From assembly GCA_935421135.1 (NCBI GenBank), contig OW285187.1:20150429-20214428 (forward strand): a stretch of 64,000 bases of DNA, written 5' to 3'. The position numbers were made by a program, and so were the translations under genes. The DNA is from Bugulina stolonifera. Taxonomy: Eukaryota > Bryozoa > Gymnolaemata > Cheilostomatida > Bugulidae. The notes beneath the pieces were generated by a model, which worked only from the letters and a program-made list of their open reading frames with translations, was not told where the DNA came from and searched no databases. Below, piece by piece: positions 12,066 through 24,200 of this stretch (positions within the stretch are counted from its first letter, which is position 1; each line of letters opens with the position of its first letter).

Positions 12066-14809
12066 GACTTTATTATGCTAGCATTTTTTATGTTCTTGAG
12101 CCTATTGTAAATATGGCCGACGTGCCAAAATATGCTGGTTTTCATATATAATACCTTTCTTATAATTCTAGGCATCTTTTGTAATTGCCGACCCTTTTTA
12201 GGCCGGACCTCGGCCTTTTGCCGCCATTTTCTTATTCAATTTCCGGGGCCGATACTATATCGTCCCTCCCGATACTCTATCGGGCTTTTTACCGGTACTG
12301 GTTTTAGTATAAAAGCGATAAAGCCACATCTCTCAACTCAATCTTGCAGAGTCTTCTCTCTGAGAGAGGTAGTTCCAGCCTTGGTCCCTTTGGACCATTA
12401 GCCCGAACTCATCCTCGAGCTCTACAGAACATACTCTTTCACATGCTCTTTCATGAGCACTAGCATCGGGCCTATGGCCTTTATACGTGCATAAGCTACT
12501 ACATGCTGTTTACTGTTTATGTAATGCTGGGAGCATAGCTTAATCGACCACTCCTAAACGCTTCCCACACTTGTGCCATCTGCACCCATGTGTACTCATC
12601 AGCAGAAACATTACATGTATTTCTGTGCATGTCCCAACCTCCAATCTGCTCCGTTCATCTATCAAGTTGGAAATTAAGTTTTAGCATTGGAATCGATTGC
12701 TAATGTTGTTTTAATTATGTACTGGCCACCATGTTGCATCATGCTGGTTAGGTTTATTATCAAACATGTCTGCACAACATCAGGTCTGACACTAGACTAA
12801 ATATGTAGAACAGCTAGCTATACAATACATGCCTAAAAATAATCCCATAGCTACATGTCAATAGCAGCACTAATACAACAGTCATTCCTGCATTACTTCT
12901 GACCCTTTGCCTCAAGGCCAGTTTCAGGGTAGTGCTCTGTTTGGCGTTTGTTAATGATCTACCATAATGGTTGATTTTTGCATAAGACTTTTTGTAGCTG
13001 ACACCCATATCTACCAAATCACAACACACCAAGTCAGAACATGTCAAGATTTTGGAATGTGAATATGGAATATAGGCCATGTCTTTCAACATCAAAAAAG
13101 CAAGATCATAACTGTTAACTCAAGAAGTAAAGTTCTACAGTGTGATCGGAGGGAAGAGTGTGCAACAGTCTTATCTCAGTGGTCATACCGCATGAGAATT
13201 TGAAATTCCACTGCCATACAAAGCATAAGAGGAATAAATCTTGAAATAGCCTTGGAATGGTTAAAAGGGCGCTATGCTTTCCACTATTATGCATTCCACA
13301 TTTCGAATATGGCTCCTCATTATGGGATTGCAGCTTAAAGTTTTGGGTAATCAAGTTCATCGGGGCAGTGCAGGACCATGTTGAACCATCACTCATATTT
13401 TGACCGTTTCTTACCAACTATCAACTATACTTACTAAAGAGCAATAAAAATTGTCAGCTGTGGTTTGGAAATACAAAAACAGTTTTATTTTTACCACTGG
13501 TTTTGTACGTATGAAAGATTGCGCAAATAATATATTTCTACTGCTCTATACGAGAGACACCTCTTTTGGCTCCTGGTGGTTTGTCTAGTTGTACAATGAT
13601 CTCCATATAAATTCACGTATATCACAGGCTATTGGATTTGGGATTAAAGATGACTATTGTTCTACTTCTTGTTGTTTTAAGACATGAGCACTTGCAAGCA
13701 CTAAAAGTAAAAAGGTGCTTTTCTTGAATAATAGTGTGCAGTTTAGTGATGGTATTAAGAATTTTTGAGGTTGTTCTCTCAGTATATCGGTGTATATCAC
13801 TCACTCATCACCGATAGTAGTTCACAGTAGAAAGCTACTGTGGTAGGCTTGTATCTGGGATGACACATACACTATAATTGTAAGTTCTCTTTCAATAGCA
13901 GATTGAATAATCGATTATCACAGTTACATCGCTATACTCTTGCATAAACTAATTTTATGTTGTTAGCAGGGGTTTGTGGTTGAGCAGATGACTTTTGTGA
14001 TGATTCTAAAGCAAATTGATACCTAGCTTAGACCTGTTTTCACTGATACTCTCTCATTCTAACTTGGCTCATGAATCTGACTGTTCATTCTGCGCCATTT
14101 GCATTGGAGTCAGTGTCATATCAATAGTCAATCTATCTTATCATCAATTGGAGCATCCTCAATCGTATAAAAGAGGAGTGAAATAGTGTGTATACTTACA
14201 CTATATCTAAAAGTGTGTTAGCAGGCCTTGCATTCCTAAGCTAATGACCAACTGACACTGCGTACGCAGTGGTAGTTATAGTGATAATCAGGTGATCAAT
14301 GTAAAAATGTAATAATAATGGGATAACAGAAATACACTTATACCTAATATTAATAACCAGCTATAGAACTGATCGCAGTTCAGACAAGACCTCAGAGTTG
14401 TTAACTCTGCTTAGTGCATCAGAGTGTAATTCTGGTCTTCTTTGGTGATCAAGTACACAAGGTTGGTCACAAACTGGGAACATGTTAACTTCCATGAATC
14501 CAACAGATAAGTACTACGCTTTCGGTGTGCACTTAGACAATGACCTCTTGTTATTAGAGTCAATTTTAGATTTTGTAATATAATATTGGCCAACATCATT
14601 TATTTTCTTTCTTTGAATAGTATCGACTGGTGCCAATTTCTCTATAATGTATTTGTGTTCATGTTCTTATTTTATTCGCAAGCATATATTCGCTATAATT
14701 TGACTATAATCTCTCACATGGATGACTTCAACACTATCCAATAACAGGGATAATGAGTGTGCGCCAGCAAGGATATTTGTTGTGTTTTGAGGTGGTTTAT
14801 TAAAAACCA
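12066..14809. other. No supported gene
   Basis: There are only short ORFs without recognisable domains. A small region of GGCC-rich short inverted words lies at about 12190-12310. The segment 12783-12849 is a diverged copy of 5884-5952. Minus-strand ORFs at 12814-13417 could be a fragment of a mobile element, but nothing in them is diagnostic. Confidence 0.4.
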
Positions 14810-15016
14810 TGAGATACTATCTATTTATTATCGATTCACTATCTATATCTCCATTTACTATCCATTGCAAAACATACAAAAAATTCTTCATTTATATAGT
14901 TGGAGAGACTAAGCTTGCATAGCATTAATATACAAAACATTATAGCATGTAAACATTGTGTGTACATTGTACAAGCTGCCAGCTTAGTAGCTTCGTTAGC
15001 TTGCATATCCATAACA
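14810..15016 (-). repeat. LTR (3' LTR of the minus-strand element)
   Basis: About 207 bp, matching 17226-17446 over most of its length. Shared segments include the stretch around 14868-14936 and the CTTGCATATCCAT...AACA end. It abuts the polypurine tract. An indel of about 14 bp distinguishes the two copies. Confidence 0.72.
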
Positions 15017-16360
15017 CCTCCCTACTAGCTTGAAGTTTCTTGTTCTGAGTTTGTTTTGACCTTCTGGGATTGCTTCTGTCATATTCGATCCATTAGGTAA
15101 TCTGAGGTTGGTATATCTGGTGGGTTTTGTTATTGGAGATGATTCAGGTAATGGTTCTGGTTTCGGTGAAATGCTGTAAGATAATAGGTCCGCGGGTGGT
15201 TCTCCAGCTCTTTCAGAGACAGGTCTGGGTTGCAGCTTGCTGAGATGCCTTTCCAGATTGGACCCCTTGGGTGTACTTTCATTTTTGCACTCCTGCTTCT
15301 GAGAACTTTGACTACCATTTTGGCTGTTTTGTCACGTCTTGATCCCAAGTACGGAGTATAACATGGTGTTCCTACTCCATACTGATGTATCTTGCTAAGC
15401 TTGTTCTCCTGCATCTGCTTTCGTTGACCTAGGTATGCAGCTGATGGTAGTAGAATGTCCACCTTAGTTCTGATTTGTCTGCCATTAACAACTCACTTGG
15501 TGAGTAGCCATATGTTAACGGCGTCCTCCGATACTGCATCAGGAATTCTTGTAAAGCTGCGATTGTGTAGGCAAGGTAGATTTCTTGATTGCTTGTTTAA
15601 ATGACTGCACCAGTCTCTCCGCAGCGCCATTGGTTGATGGGTGATATGGTGCTCCTGCATTGTATGATTCCTCTCTCCTTGCACCACACTTGAAGCTCAC
15701 TCGAGGTGAAGGAAATTCGATTGTATGACATTATGGTGTGTGGATACCCGAAATGTGTAAAGTCCTGTTTCAGTGGCCCCATCATAGTCTTGGTTGAATT
15801 TGTAGTGTGTATGCAAGGATACTTGGTATATGCATCAACTAGCACCAGCCAATTAGTGCCCATGAAGTTTATGGCATGGTCAACATGTACTTGGCTCCAG
15901 GGTTTCTTTGGTTTCTCTCTCTCTCCAAGGATCGCTAGGCAGGCGATCAGATTTGTTCTGATGTTCATTGCAGGACACGCATTGCTGTGAAGTTTCTGTA
16001 ATGTCCTTGTCTATCCACGGCCAATACACCCGAAATTCTAGCCAATTGCTTCATCCTCTGTACGCCGAAATGACCAATATGTAGTAGTTGCAGAACTTGT
16101 TTTTGTGGTGATAAAGGAATGACGACTCTGAATCTATAGAGCGAACATCCCCGATCTGTTGATAAGGACATCTCCAACTTTATTAAATCTTTAGCAGGAT
16201 AACCTTCAGTAATGATGTCACCAGTCATTATTTCCTCTTCTCTTAGCCATCCTCTCAGATATCTCTTTACTGAGCTAAGTACCACGTCCTTTACCGGGTC
16301 TTTCCTCATGGCGCCAGGATCTGTGGGATTTAATTGAGCTCCAATGGTTTTGATCATGCA
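15017..16360 (-). pseudogene. gypsy-type integrase with stops and frameshifts
   Basis: On the minus strand, 15965-16357 holds the N-terminal part with a zinc-binding-like H-I-G-H-F-G segment. The sequence 15597-15968 holds the catalytic core, beginning around VHVDHAINF (first Asp) with an SYN...SFTSSE block where the second Asp is expected. Asp appears replaced by Tyr in that frame. The third block (NGAAERLVQ-like) is visible only across a frameshift near 15620-15660. The C-terminal domain is at 15130-15462. The polypeptide is broken into at least three frames, so the enzyme is not functional. Confidence 0.7.
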
Positions 16361-16368
16361 TACTGTGT

Positions 16369-17130
16369 TTACATCCTCCTCTTCTTCCTCATTGCTTTAA
16401 CGGGATCTACAGCTCCATACACTGTCTCCTTCGCCACTTTTGCTGTCTCTTCCATCTCGATAGCAATTGCAATGGCTTTGTTAAAGATGAGCTCCTCGTC
16501 CTTGAGTTGAACGAGCCCTTTAAGAATGGCTTCATTCCCGACTGAACCAATGAATCTGGTTCGGAGAGTCTCATCCAGTGCATCCACAATACTAGCAAAA
16601 TCACATGTACTTGCATTCCGTCTGATTCTGGCTGCTAGTTCTTGAGTTGTCTCTCCAGGGTTCCGCTTCATGTTGCTCCAGAAATGATACCTTTCTCTAA
16701 TGGTCAATGTCCTTGGATTATATTGTGTCATCATATAATTCTACATCTCCATCATGGTCAATCTGTTTACCTCCTTCTTGGGTGTCTGTTGATCAGTCCA
16801 GTCTACTAACTGTTTGTAGATAAACCTTGACTGACTTGTTAGACAGATATGAGTTACCTTTTCATCTGAAATGGAATTAGCTTCCATAAATGTAGTAAAT
16901 CGTAAAAAATAATCAGTCCACAGTTCAGTGTTAGGGTCAAACGGTGAGAAACTTGGTACTGTTCTGCTTCTTTTACTATCTTCCTCCTGTTTTTGCATCA
17001 ACAGTTCCATCAAGTGTTTATTATATTCCTTGTGTTGCTTCATCTGCTCTCTCTGTTACTCCATCTGCTCTTTCTGTTGAGCTAGCTGCTGTGTTAACAG
17101 CTGGATTAACTGCTGAGTTTCTGAAGACAT
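16369..17130 (-). pseudogene. gypsy-type gag, two in-frame stops
   Basis: The gag ORF starts at about 17130 (minus) and runs to 16369 in a single frame interrupted by two stop codons, near 17056 and near 16740. It has a Gln-rich, coiled-coil-like N-terminus, then a capsid-like block (WTDYFLRFTTF, then RERYHFWSNMKR and GETTQELAARIRR) typical of gypsy-type gag. A basic C-terminus ends it, with no zinc knuckle retained. Gag runs almost directly into the integrase region, so the deletion removed the whole PR-RT-RH block. Confidence 0.68.
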
Positions 17131-17225
17131 GTTGATAACTGGGAATTCAGTAAGCTGTAGAAGAACTGAAGAAAATAGTATCCTCGTTGGCAAATACGTT
17201 GTATTTTTAGGCATATTTTTAGTTA

Positions 17226-17446
17226 TGAGATGCTCTCCATTTACTGTCCATTCACTATCTATATCTATCCATATCTATCATTGCAAAACATACAAAAAGT
17301 TCTTCATTTATATAGTTGGGGAGACTAAGCTGGCATAGCATTAATATACAAAATTGCTCCAAAGCACATTATAATAGCATATAAACATTGTATGTACATT
17401 ATACAAGCTGCCAGCTTGGTAGTTAGCTTGCATATCCATCATAACA
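17226..17446 (-). repeat. LTR (5' LTR of the minus-strand element)
   Basis: About 221 bp, paired with 14810-15016. Compared with it, this copy has about 14 extra bases around 17355-17370. Confidence 0.72.
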
Positions 17447-17573
17447 ATATTCCAACAATATCACTATTTCGATCTAAAAATCTTGCAACTAGCATCAATG
17501 ATACAGATATCATTGACTAAATCATATTAATGTAATTCTTACATGGATATTTTTAAAAACTTTTATAGACACA

Positions 17574-18267
17574 ATGAGTTACCCATATCAAGGAGGATTC
17601 CCTCAAGGTCCAGGATATCCACCAGGGACTGGTATGCCACAACCTGCGCCTCCACCTGCAGGTTTACCTTACGCTGCCCAGCCATACCCCAATACGGGTG
17701 GTTATCCACCCGGTGGTACGTTTCCTTCTCAAAGTGGTTTCCAACCTCCAGGAGGGATGCCTATGCCTGATCAAGCCTCAAGTTACCCGTCTTATCCACC
17801 TTCCAGTCAAGGTGTGCCTTATCCAAGTGGTGGAGCTGCCCCATATCCAACTGGAGGTGCTGCCCCATATCCAACTGGAGGTGCTGCCCCATATCCAACT
17901 GGAGGTGCTGCCCCATATCCAACTGGAGGTGGTGCCCCTTATCCACCTTCTGGTCAAGGTGCACCTTATCCAAGTGGTGGAGCCGCCTCATACCCAACTG
18001 GAGGTGGTGCCCCTTATCCAACTGAAGGTGCTGCCCCATATCCGACCGGAGGTGGTGCCCCTTATCCAACTGGAGGTGCTGCCCCTTATTCAGCTGAAGG
18101 TGGTACTCCGTATCCAACCAGTGGAGGTTCTCCTTACCCTGGTGGAGGTTCCTCTGCAGCTCAACCAACATCGTGTGCACCACCCAGACCAACTGCAGCA
18201 CCATCACGTCCACCACAGCCAGCAAGTAGTCCAGCTCACTCAAGTTCTACAACACCAACTCAAACAA
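17574..18267 (+). CDS. Annexin exon 1 (low-complexity N-terminal tail)
   Basis: Phase 0 to 1. It encodes about 231 residues dominated by Pro, Gly, Tyr and Ala. From about 17830 it contains an in-frame 24-bp repeat (AAPYPTGG, four near-perfect copies, then variants up to about 18150). Such tails in annexins A7/A11 mediate self-association and partner binding. That role is inferred here. The donor is GTATGT at 18268. Confidence 0.92.
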
Positions 18268-21200
18268 GTATGTCATTAACAATCTTTGTATCCTGTAATT
18301 GTTAAGTAATATCCAGTGCTCGTGCTTAGGTCTGATTGGACTTGTAAAATGTTTCTCATGCCATTTAAAGCTCTGATGTGCGACACTTGTGTTTCTAGGA
18401 TTCCTCCTCAAATGCAAATTAGTCCAGAGTATTTACAGTATATTCTATAACATGTGGTTGGTAAACATGGTTGTTGCTATTGGCTATTTAGCTGTGTGAT
18501 AGATAATAGACGTCAGAAATATTGATGCAATAATCTTTTCCAAAGTTTTGGTAATATTTTTAACCAAAGGAATGATTATTGCTAAATGGTCATCATTTCT
18601 TTTTAACTATGGGTGCTTTCGGCAGTGCGATGCATCACCTGAAATATTAGGGTGATGCGAAGGTGTTTGGCAGCTTCAGATTATTTTTAACAAATAAATT
18701 GAAAATAATAAAAAATATTCACACATCACTGTTTTCTTGATTTGAGAGAACTACCAATCACCACGAATATTGTTATTATTTATTAGAATAATAAAACTTG
18801 ACACATCATAATCACTGTTCGGCAGTGAAATTATGGATTTGTTAGTTCTGGCTTGATTTATGATGTGATAATTATCACACATCACAATGCATTGCACTGC
18901 CGAAAGCACCCTATGTCTATAAAATACATAACATACATGTTCAGCTTTTTACACTTATATTATGACTGTATCAAAATGCTAATAGGCTATGCATATTTTA
19001 CTTGAGTTGTTCCCCCATACATTATTCACTAGCTGCTTTTACACTTTGACTTATTTATGTCTTACAGCAAGCAAATTTTGATTTTGGATTGCAAAAAGAG
19101 GTGTCCTGAATATATTTAGCCTATTATATCAAATCATAGTGCTAAAGCTTGATGTGGAGAGACTACGCATGCATTTTTCTCTATTCTTGCTATTGCAATT
19201 TTCTGGAGGAAGACTAAGCGGCAGCGCATTTAGATGTTACCCCTGCACTGTAGAGAGTGTAACCAGCTAGACTATTCCTCCAGTCCTAACTGTTAATGTA
19301 AATGTAGCATCCAAATCTGTTTCAACTAAAAATATCATGTCTGTAATAAATCTGTATTTAGTATTGAACATCATTCTATTCATTGCTTACTTTTGACTTG
19401 TTAAATATATGTACTTCCCATTCCATACACATATTTATATTAAATACGATATATATTATTATAGGTCAGCCAGCTCATTCTACAGATGTCAACCTCTCTC
19501 ATTACTATGAATGTGCTAAAAAACCAGGTGTAAGTGTTTAATATTATTTGTTGCACTGTATAATTTCAAGAAGTTGTGCATAGCGTTACTCAAACATGTG
19601 CTACATAGGTATTAGTAGTATAGTCAGTGCACTTCTATACAGACACGCACTCATTGACCCCTGTTTTCAACCAATCACAAGCCGGTATTTCCGATTTCAA
19701 CCAATCACAGAAGAGCACAAAAATTTTGCACACGACCTTGCCAAGGTCACCCCAAAATCTCCCCTTCTGATTGGTCGAAAAAACATTTGCACACTTGACC
19801 CCAAACCCGGCCACGACCCCTTCCCTCCCTCCTTCCCACCCTCCTCCCCTCCCCCACCCCCATTCCTCCCTCCTCCCCGCCACCGCCCTCGTCCCGTCCG
19901 CACCACCGCCGCCACCGCCACCACCACCGCCGCCATCACCGCCGCCATCACCGCCGCCATCACCGTCATCACCGCCACCCCTCCTCCACCCCGCCCACCC
20001 TCCCCCGCAACCCCCACCCTCCCCCGCAACCCCCACTCACCCGAACGACCGATCGTTTGAGGCGGTCAAGCCGCGTCCGCCTACGTTGCGTGCGGCGCCG
20101 ATCGTACACGTGGAGGCGACGCCAGTGCCCCGTATCCACCGGGCCAAGCGACTAGGCCGCGGCCCGCCGCCCATCCCGAGTTCCACTGGGGTGGGACTAT
20201 AAAAGATAAGTTTGTCTGATGATAGTATTAATACAAAGAAGACTTAGTCATAGCAAACATGTCTTTTCTCACCGAAGGAGCAGCGGGGAGATATGTACTT
20301 TTAAAGGAAGTCCTCCCGAAGTCTGTATGGGATTATATGATCAAAAGTAATATCGAAGAAACGAATAGTCCATGGATGTGGTATTGGGTTGACAGACTTG
20401 CTCATAATTCCTTAGTGGTAGAGCTTGCCATCTATTTTAGAACACTTTCACTCTCTATGAATATCCCTTTTAAGATAGAAGAGGAAAAGTTGAGGAAAAT
20501 GGCACTTTGTTATGAAGACTTAACAGGAGCTAGGTCAAGATTTTCATCTATGGTAGAAACAAAAAACGCATCCGTTTCTTCTCCCTTACTCCTTCTTAGG
20601 AATGTGGAGTTGTCAACCTGGTGTAGAGTGGAGGTTGAGAAGATTATTGAAGATAGAAACTGGGATGAAACTGGTGTGGGAGCGGAGGCCACTTTTAACA
20701 CTCACTTTTTACTATATCTGGATAATGAACCTGGTGGGGAAGGCTCAAAGAATGAACTCTATCATAGAGTATTGAACATATTAAAGGATGGGGCAAGAAG
20801 ATGTCGCTTTGAGGATGGGAAGGAGAAATCGCGAGCGAAGAGGAGTTACAATGAAGAAAGCATCCCTGGTTTAATTCTTAGTAGAGGTAATACGCTATAT
20901 GCAGGGCGATTGTTTGGAGAACTAGATCCATCCAAAAATGGGTTAGAGGTGATAAGAAGCCCTTCACCAGGAGATGCTAGATTAGAGGTGAGAGAGTCTT
21001 CTACAGGAGAGACTAACCAGGTTATGATAGAAGAGGCTGAAATGTGTGACATTGGAGAAGTAGATTAATCCAAAAACGGGTTAGAAGAGATAAGAAGCCC
21101 TTCACCAGGAGAAGCTAGGGTGGAAGTGAGAGAGACTTTTACAGGAGAGAATAACCAGATTATGATAGAAGAGCAAACTCATGTAGAAACTAAAGAAGAG

Positions 21201-24200
21201 GCTGAAATGTGTGACAAAAGGGAACAAGAGATTAGAAAGATAGAACAAGAATTGGCACTAAAGAAAGTGGAATTGGCGGGAGCACTGGGGTGGAAAGAAG
21301 CACTAGAGATGCAACAGAGAATTGATGCAAGAAAAGAGAGAAGAGCAAATCGCATTGCCTTCTTAGAAAAAAAGTTAACAGAGGAAAGAATGGAAAAAGA
21401 GAGGTTAATGATGGAAATTGAGCGTTTGCAAAAAGAAGAAGAAGAAGAAGAAAAAGAAAAAATGGATAGTGTATCAATTATTGATCACATAATTCCCCAC
21501 CTGGCTAACAAACTAGATGATGATGATGCAAAAGCAGAAGGGGAAGATACTAAACTGCCACAGTGGGTTCCAACAGGAGAAAGTAATGATGAATAAAAGT
21601 GTATAGATTCCAATTGTTCTCTCATACAAGGGCAAGATGTCAAAGCAAGAGGTAGTATGTAGAAATGAGAATTATGAAGATGTGGCTGATGGTCTCTTAG
21701 ATGAAGTAGTAGCTATCTCTGCTGAAGAGGGAAGGGAGCAAATAGGAGAGAGAAGCAACAAAAGAAAGAAGTTCACATTCTACATAATCATAATACTATT
21801 TATACTTTCTTGCTCATCTTTATCCCCATCAGTTTACACATATCTAAGTGATAGGGAACCACCCAATGGCAAAGACAAAGGAGTACTTAAGCAAGGACAC
21901 TTTTTAAAAACAAACACAACTCTATTAGCTACTCAACTGGATCAGCATGCGTCCACACCAAGAAATCGATCTTCGCTTGCAGAGTCCCTTCACAGCTCTA
22001 GTCTGTGGTCCAACAGGGAGTGGAAAAACGGAACTACTATTTAGTCTTATTAAAGTAGTACAAGATTCAAAATATAGGTATTTTAGTTAGTAAGTTCATA
22101 TTTTGGGCTTCAAAATGATATGCAACTTGACTTGGTTGAACATGTACAAATGGCTGTATTTGAACCCCAAAAATCGTTGAAATATAGTGATTTTGCCAGG
22201 AATTTCCAACTATTCATTGATGTCACTTGTCTGTTCAGTATGAAAGAGCATTCACATAGTTGAACAAAGAAACAAAGACAACCAATGAGAGAGTGTTAGT
22301 TATAAATAGGTCAATTGTTACCATTGTTGCTGTGGGAATAATGCTGTTTACAATTATAGTTTAGTTTATTGTACTAGTGCACATGACTAGTTGACCTATT
22401 AAAACCAATTGTAAGCAAGCCCATGTTCATTGACAAATTTCAGCAAATCATCGGGACAAAAGTAGAATCCCCTTTACACATTGGTAGTTGAAGAATTAAG
22501 CTATGTACATGTTGCATGAATACTAAATATAGACCGGTGATTCATAGTAATTTGCATTAGAACAATCAGTGTTTGCGCGGCTCATAGAACTAGTAGTCAA
22601 CGTGCCGCTTGATCGCACTAGTGATAACCTGAACAAGTGACGTCACTATTTCACCTATTGTTGAATAGCTGAGCATTTTTGGCAATATATAAACTTTACA
22701 GTCTGATTACACTGAAGTAAATAAAGTAAATATAGTCAATTTGCATATCATCTTGAAGCTAAAAGTGTTACCTAACTGACTAGAATGGTCAAATCCTCAA
22801 AAATTGAATACTTTAAGAGAGTTGATGAAATTGCTTCACCCACTCCTGTTGAAATCATTTACTGCTATGGAGTTTGGCAACGCCGCTTTGAGGATTACAA
22901 GGATAAAGTAAGGTTTCATTCAGGACTCATTGATGTAGAGATGGATATAGAGCGTGATGGGAAGAATCCCTGGCTCATCATTGATGACTTGATGGGTGAA
23001 GTCGGGGGGAAAGAGACTACTAATGCAATCTTTACAAAGTTTAGTCACCACCTGAACATAAGCGTCTTTTTCTTACTACAGAACCTTTTCCCGAAAGATA
23101 ATAGAACAGTGTCAATAAACTCGCAGTACTTTTTCTTGTTCAAGAACCCCAGAGACGGAATGTCTGTTACCAATCTTGCAAAGCAGGCTTTTCCTCAGAG
23201 TACAAGAGCTGTTCAAGAAGCTTTTAGTGATGCTACACGTAAGCCACACTCTTTTCTATTCTTGAATCTTCGCCAGGAAACCCCGAAGTGGGCTAGACTG
23301 ATCGGTAATTTTGCTTCTGAGCACTCTCCCATGACTGTATATATCCCGAATACCCTGGAATATAAGTAGCATTCACATCTCTACTCTCTCCATAAACTGT
23401 CTTGGACTCGGAGAGAGCACATCCATCATCAAGCATAAGATACATTAATTCGCCCAAGTATTCTCCAAGGTTGAGGAGGAATGCCTTGAGTATATATGCA
23501 CTGACCGAAGCATCTGCAACCATCAGAGATTCAACCATTGCTGAGGCTAACAAAGACCTTATACTCGCTCTTGTTGAGTGTGCTAGAAATGTATTATTAG
23601 GTAATGTTCATCTGACTACCGCTCAGTTGAACTCTCTACGTCGACATAGAAGGGCCATTGAGGATCTCACCAACTCTCGTACTAGTGTGAGGCAGAAAAA
23701 GTTAATCCTACAACGTGGCGGATTTTTAGGTCTTCTTTTGAAGCCATTGGCAAGTTTACTCGGAGGTGTGCTTGGTGGATTAGGTGGTGGACAAAGGTGA
23801 AATGAGTCTCAAGTTTTCTAAAAAGTATCTTCTAATGGATAAACATACATATGAATCAATGAATAGTAGAAACAACAAAAAAGAAGGAGAGCATCTACCC
23901 TCACTCTCTACAAATGGGGATCTACTCTTGGCAGAAAAAAGCAGAAAAGATGTAATATCTAACCTCAAAAACTCTAATACAGACATCTACTCTCAGCTAG
24001 AGCAACATACTCATAAAATGAATAAGTTCCTAAAAGAGTTGGAGAGATCACGCCATCCCCAGCAGGAGATGTATAATACATTAGAGGGAATTAACACTAG
24101 GTTTAATGAAATGCATACATGGAGACAAAGAGAAGAAGAAGCACAAGAGCGAGGGCGAGAGAAAAAAAGAGATGATGAAAAGAGGCGAAGTGGTTCAAGG

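Larger units (their letters stand above)
14810..17446 (-). mobile_element. Internally deleted Ty3/gypsy-type LTR retrotransposon (gag + integrase)
   Basis: Two similar LTRs bound the element: 14810-15016 and 17226-17446. On the minus strand each begins TGTTATG and ends near CATCTCA. The bases just inside the 3' LTR (minus-strand GTAGGGAGG, at about 15017-15025) form a polypurine tract. Gag lies immediately inside the 5' LTR and integrase runs up to the polypurine tract. Protease, RT and RNase H are absent between them. No target duplication is clear, so both ends may have small later changes. The element ends 127 bp before the annexin start codon, in the opposite orientation. Confidence 0.72.

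Noticed and set aside
12814..13417. Two adjacent minus-strand ORFs as a host gene
   Set aside because: No domain, splice signal or recognisable motif; part of the region is a dispersed repeat.
17698..18279. Alternative frames (193 and 160 codons) over annexin exon 1
   Set aside because: Shadows of the coding minisatellite. The PYPTGG frame joins in phase to the annexin core.
19596..20202. Pro- or Gly-rich ORFs across the left TIR, mirrored at 29619-30177
   Set aside because: They result from C-rich simple repeats in the TIRs; frames differ between the two TIR copies because of indels.
22785..23369. Using the ATG at 22785 as the ATPase start
   Set aside because: This form lacks Walker A. 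The upstream exon with GPTGSGKT joins in phase through good splice sites.
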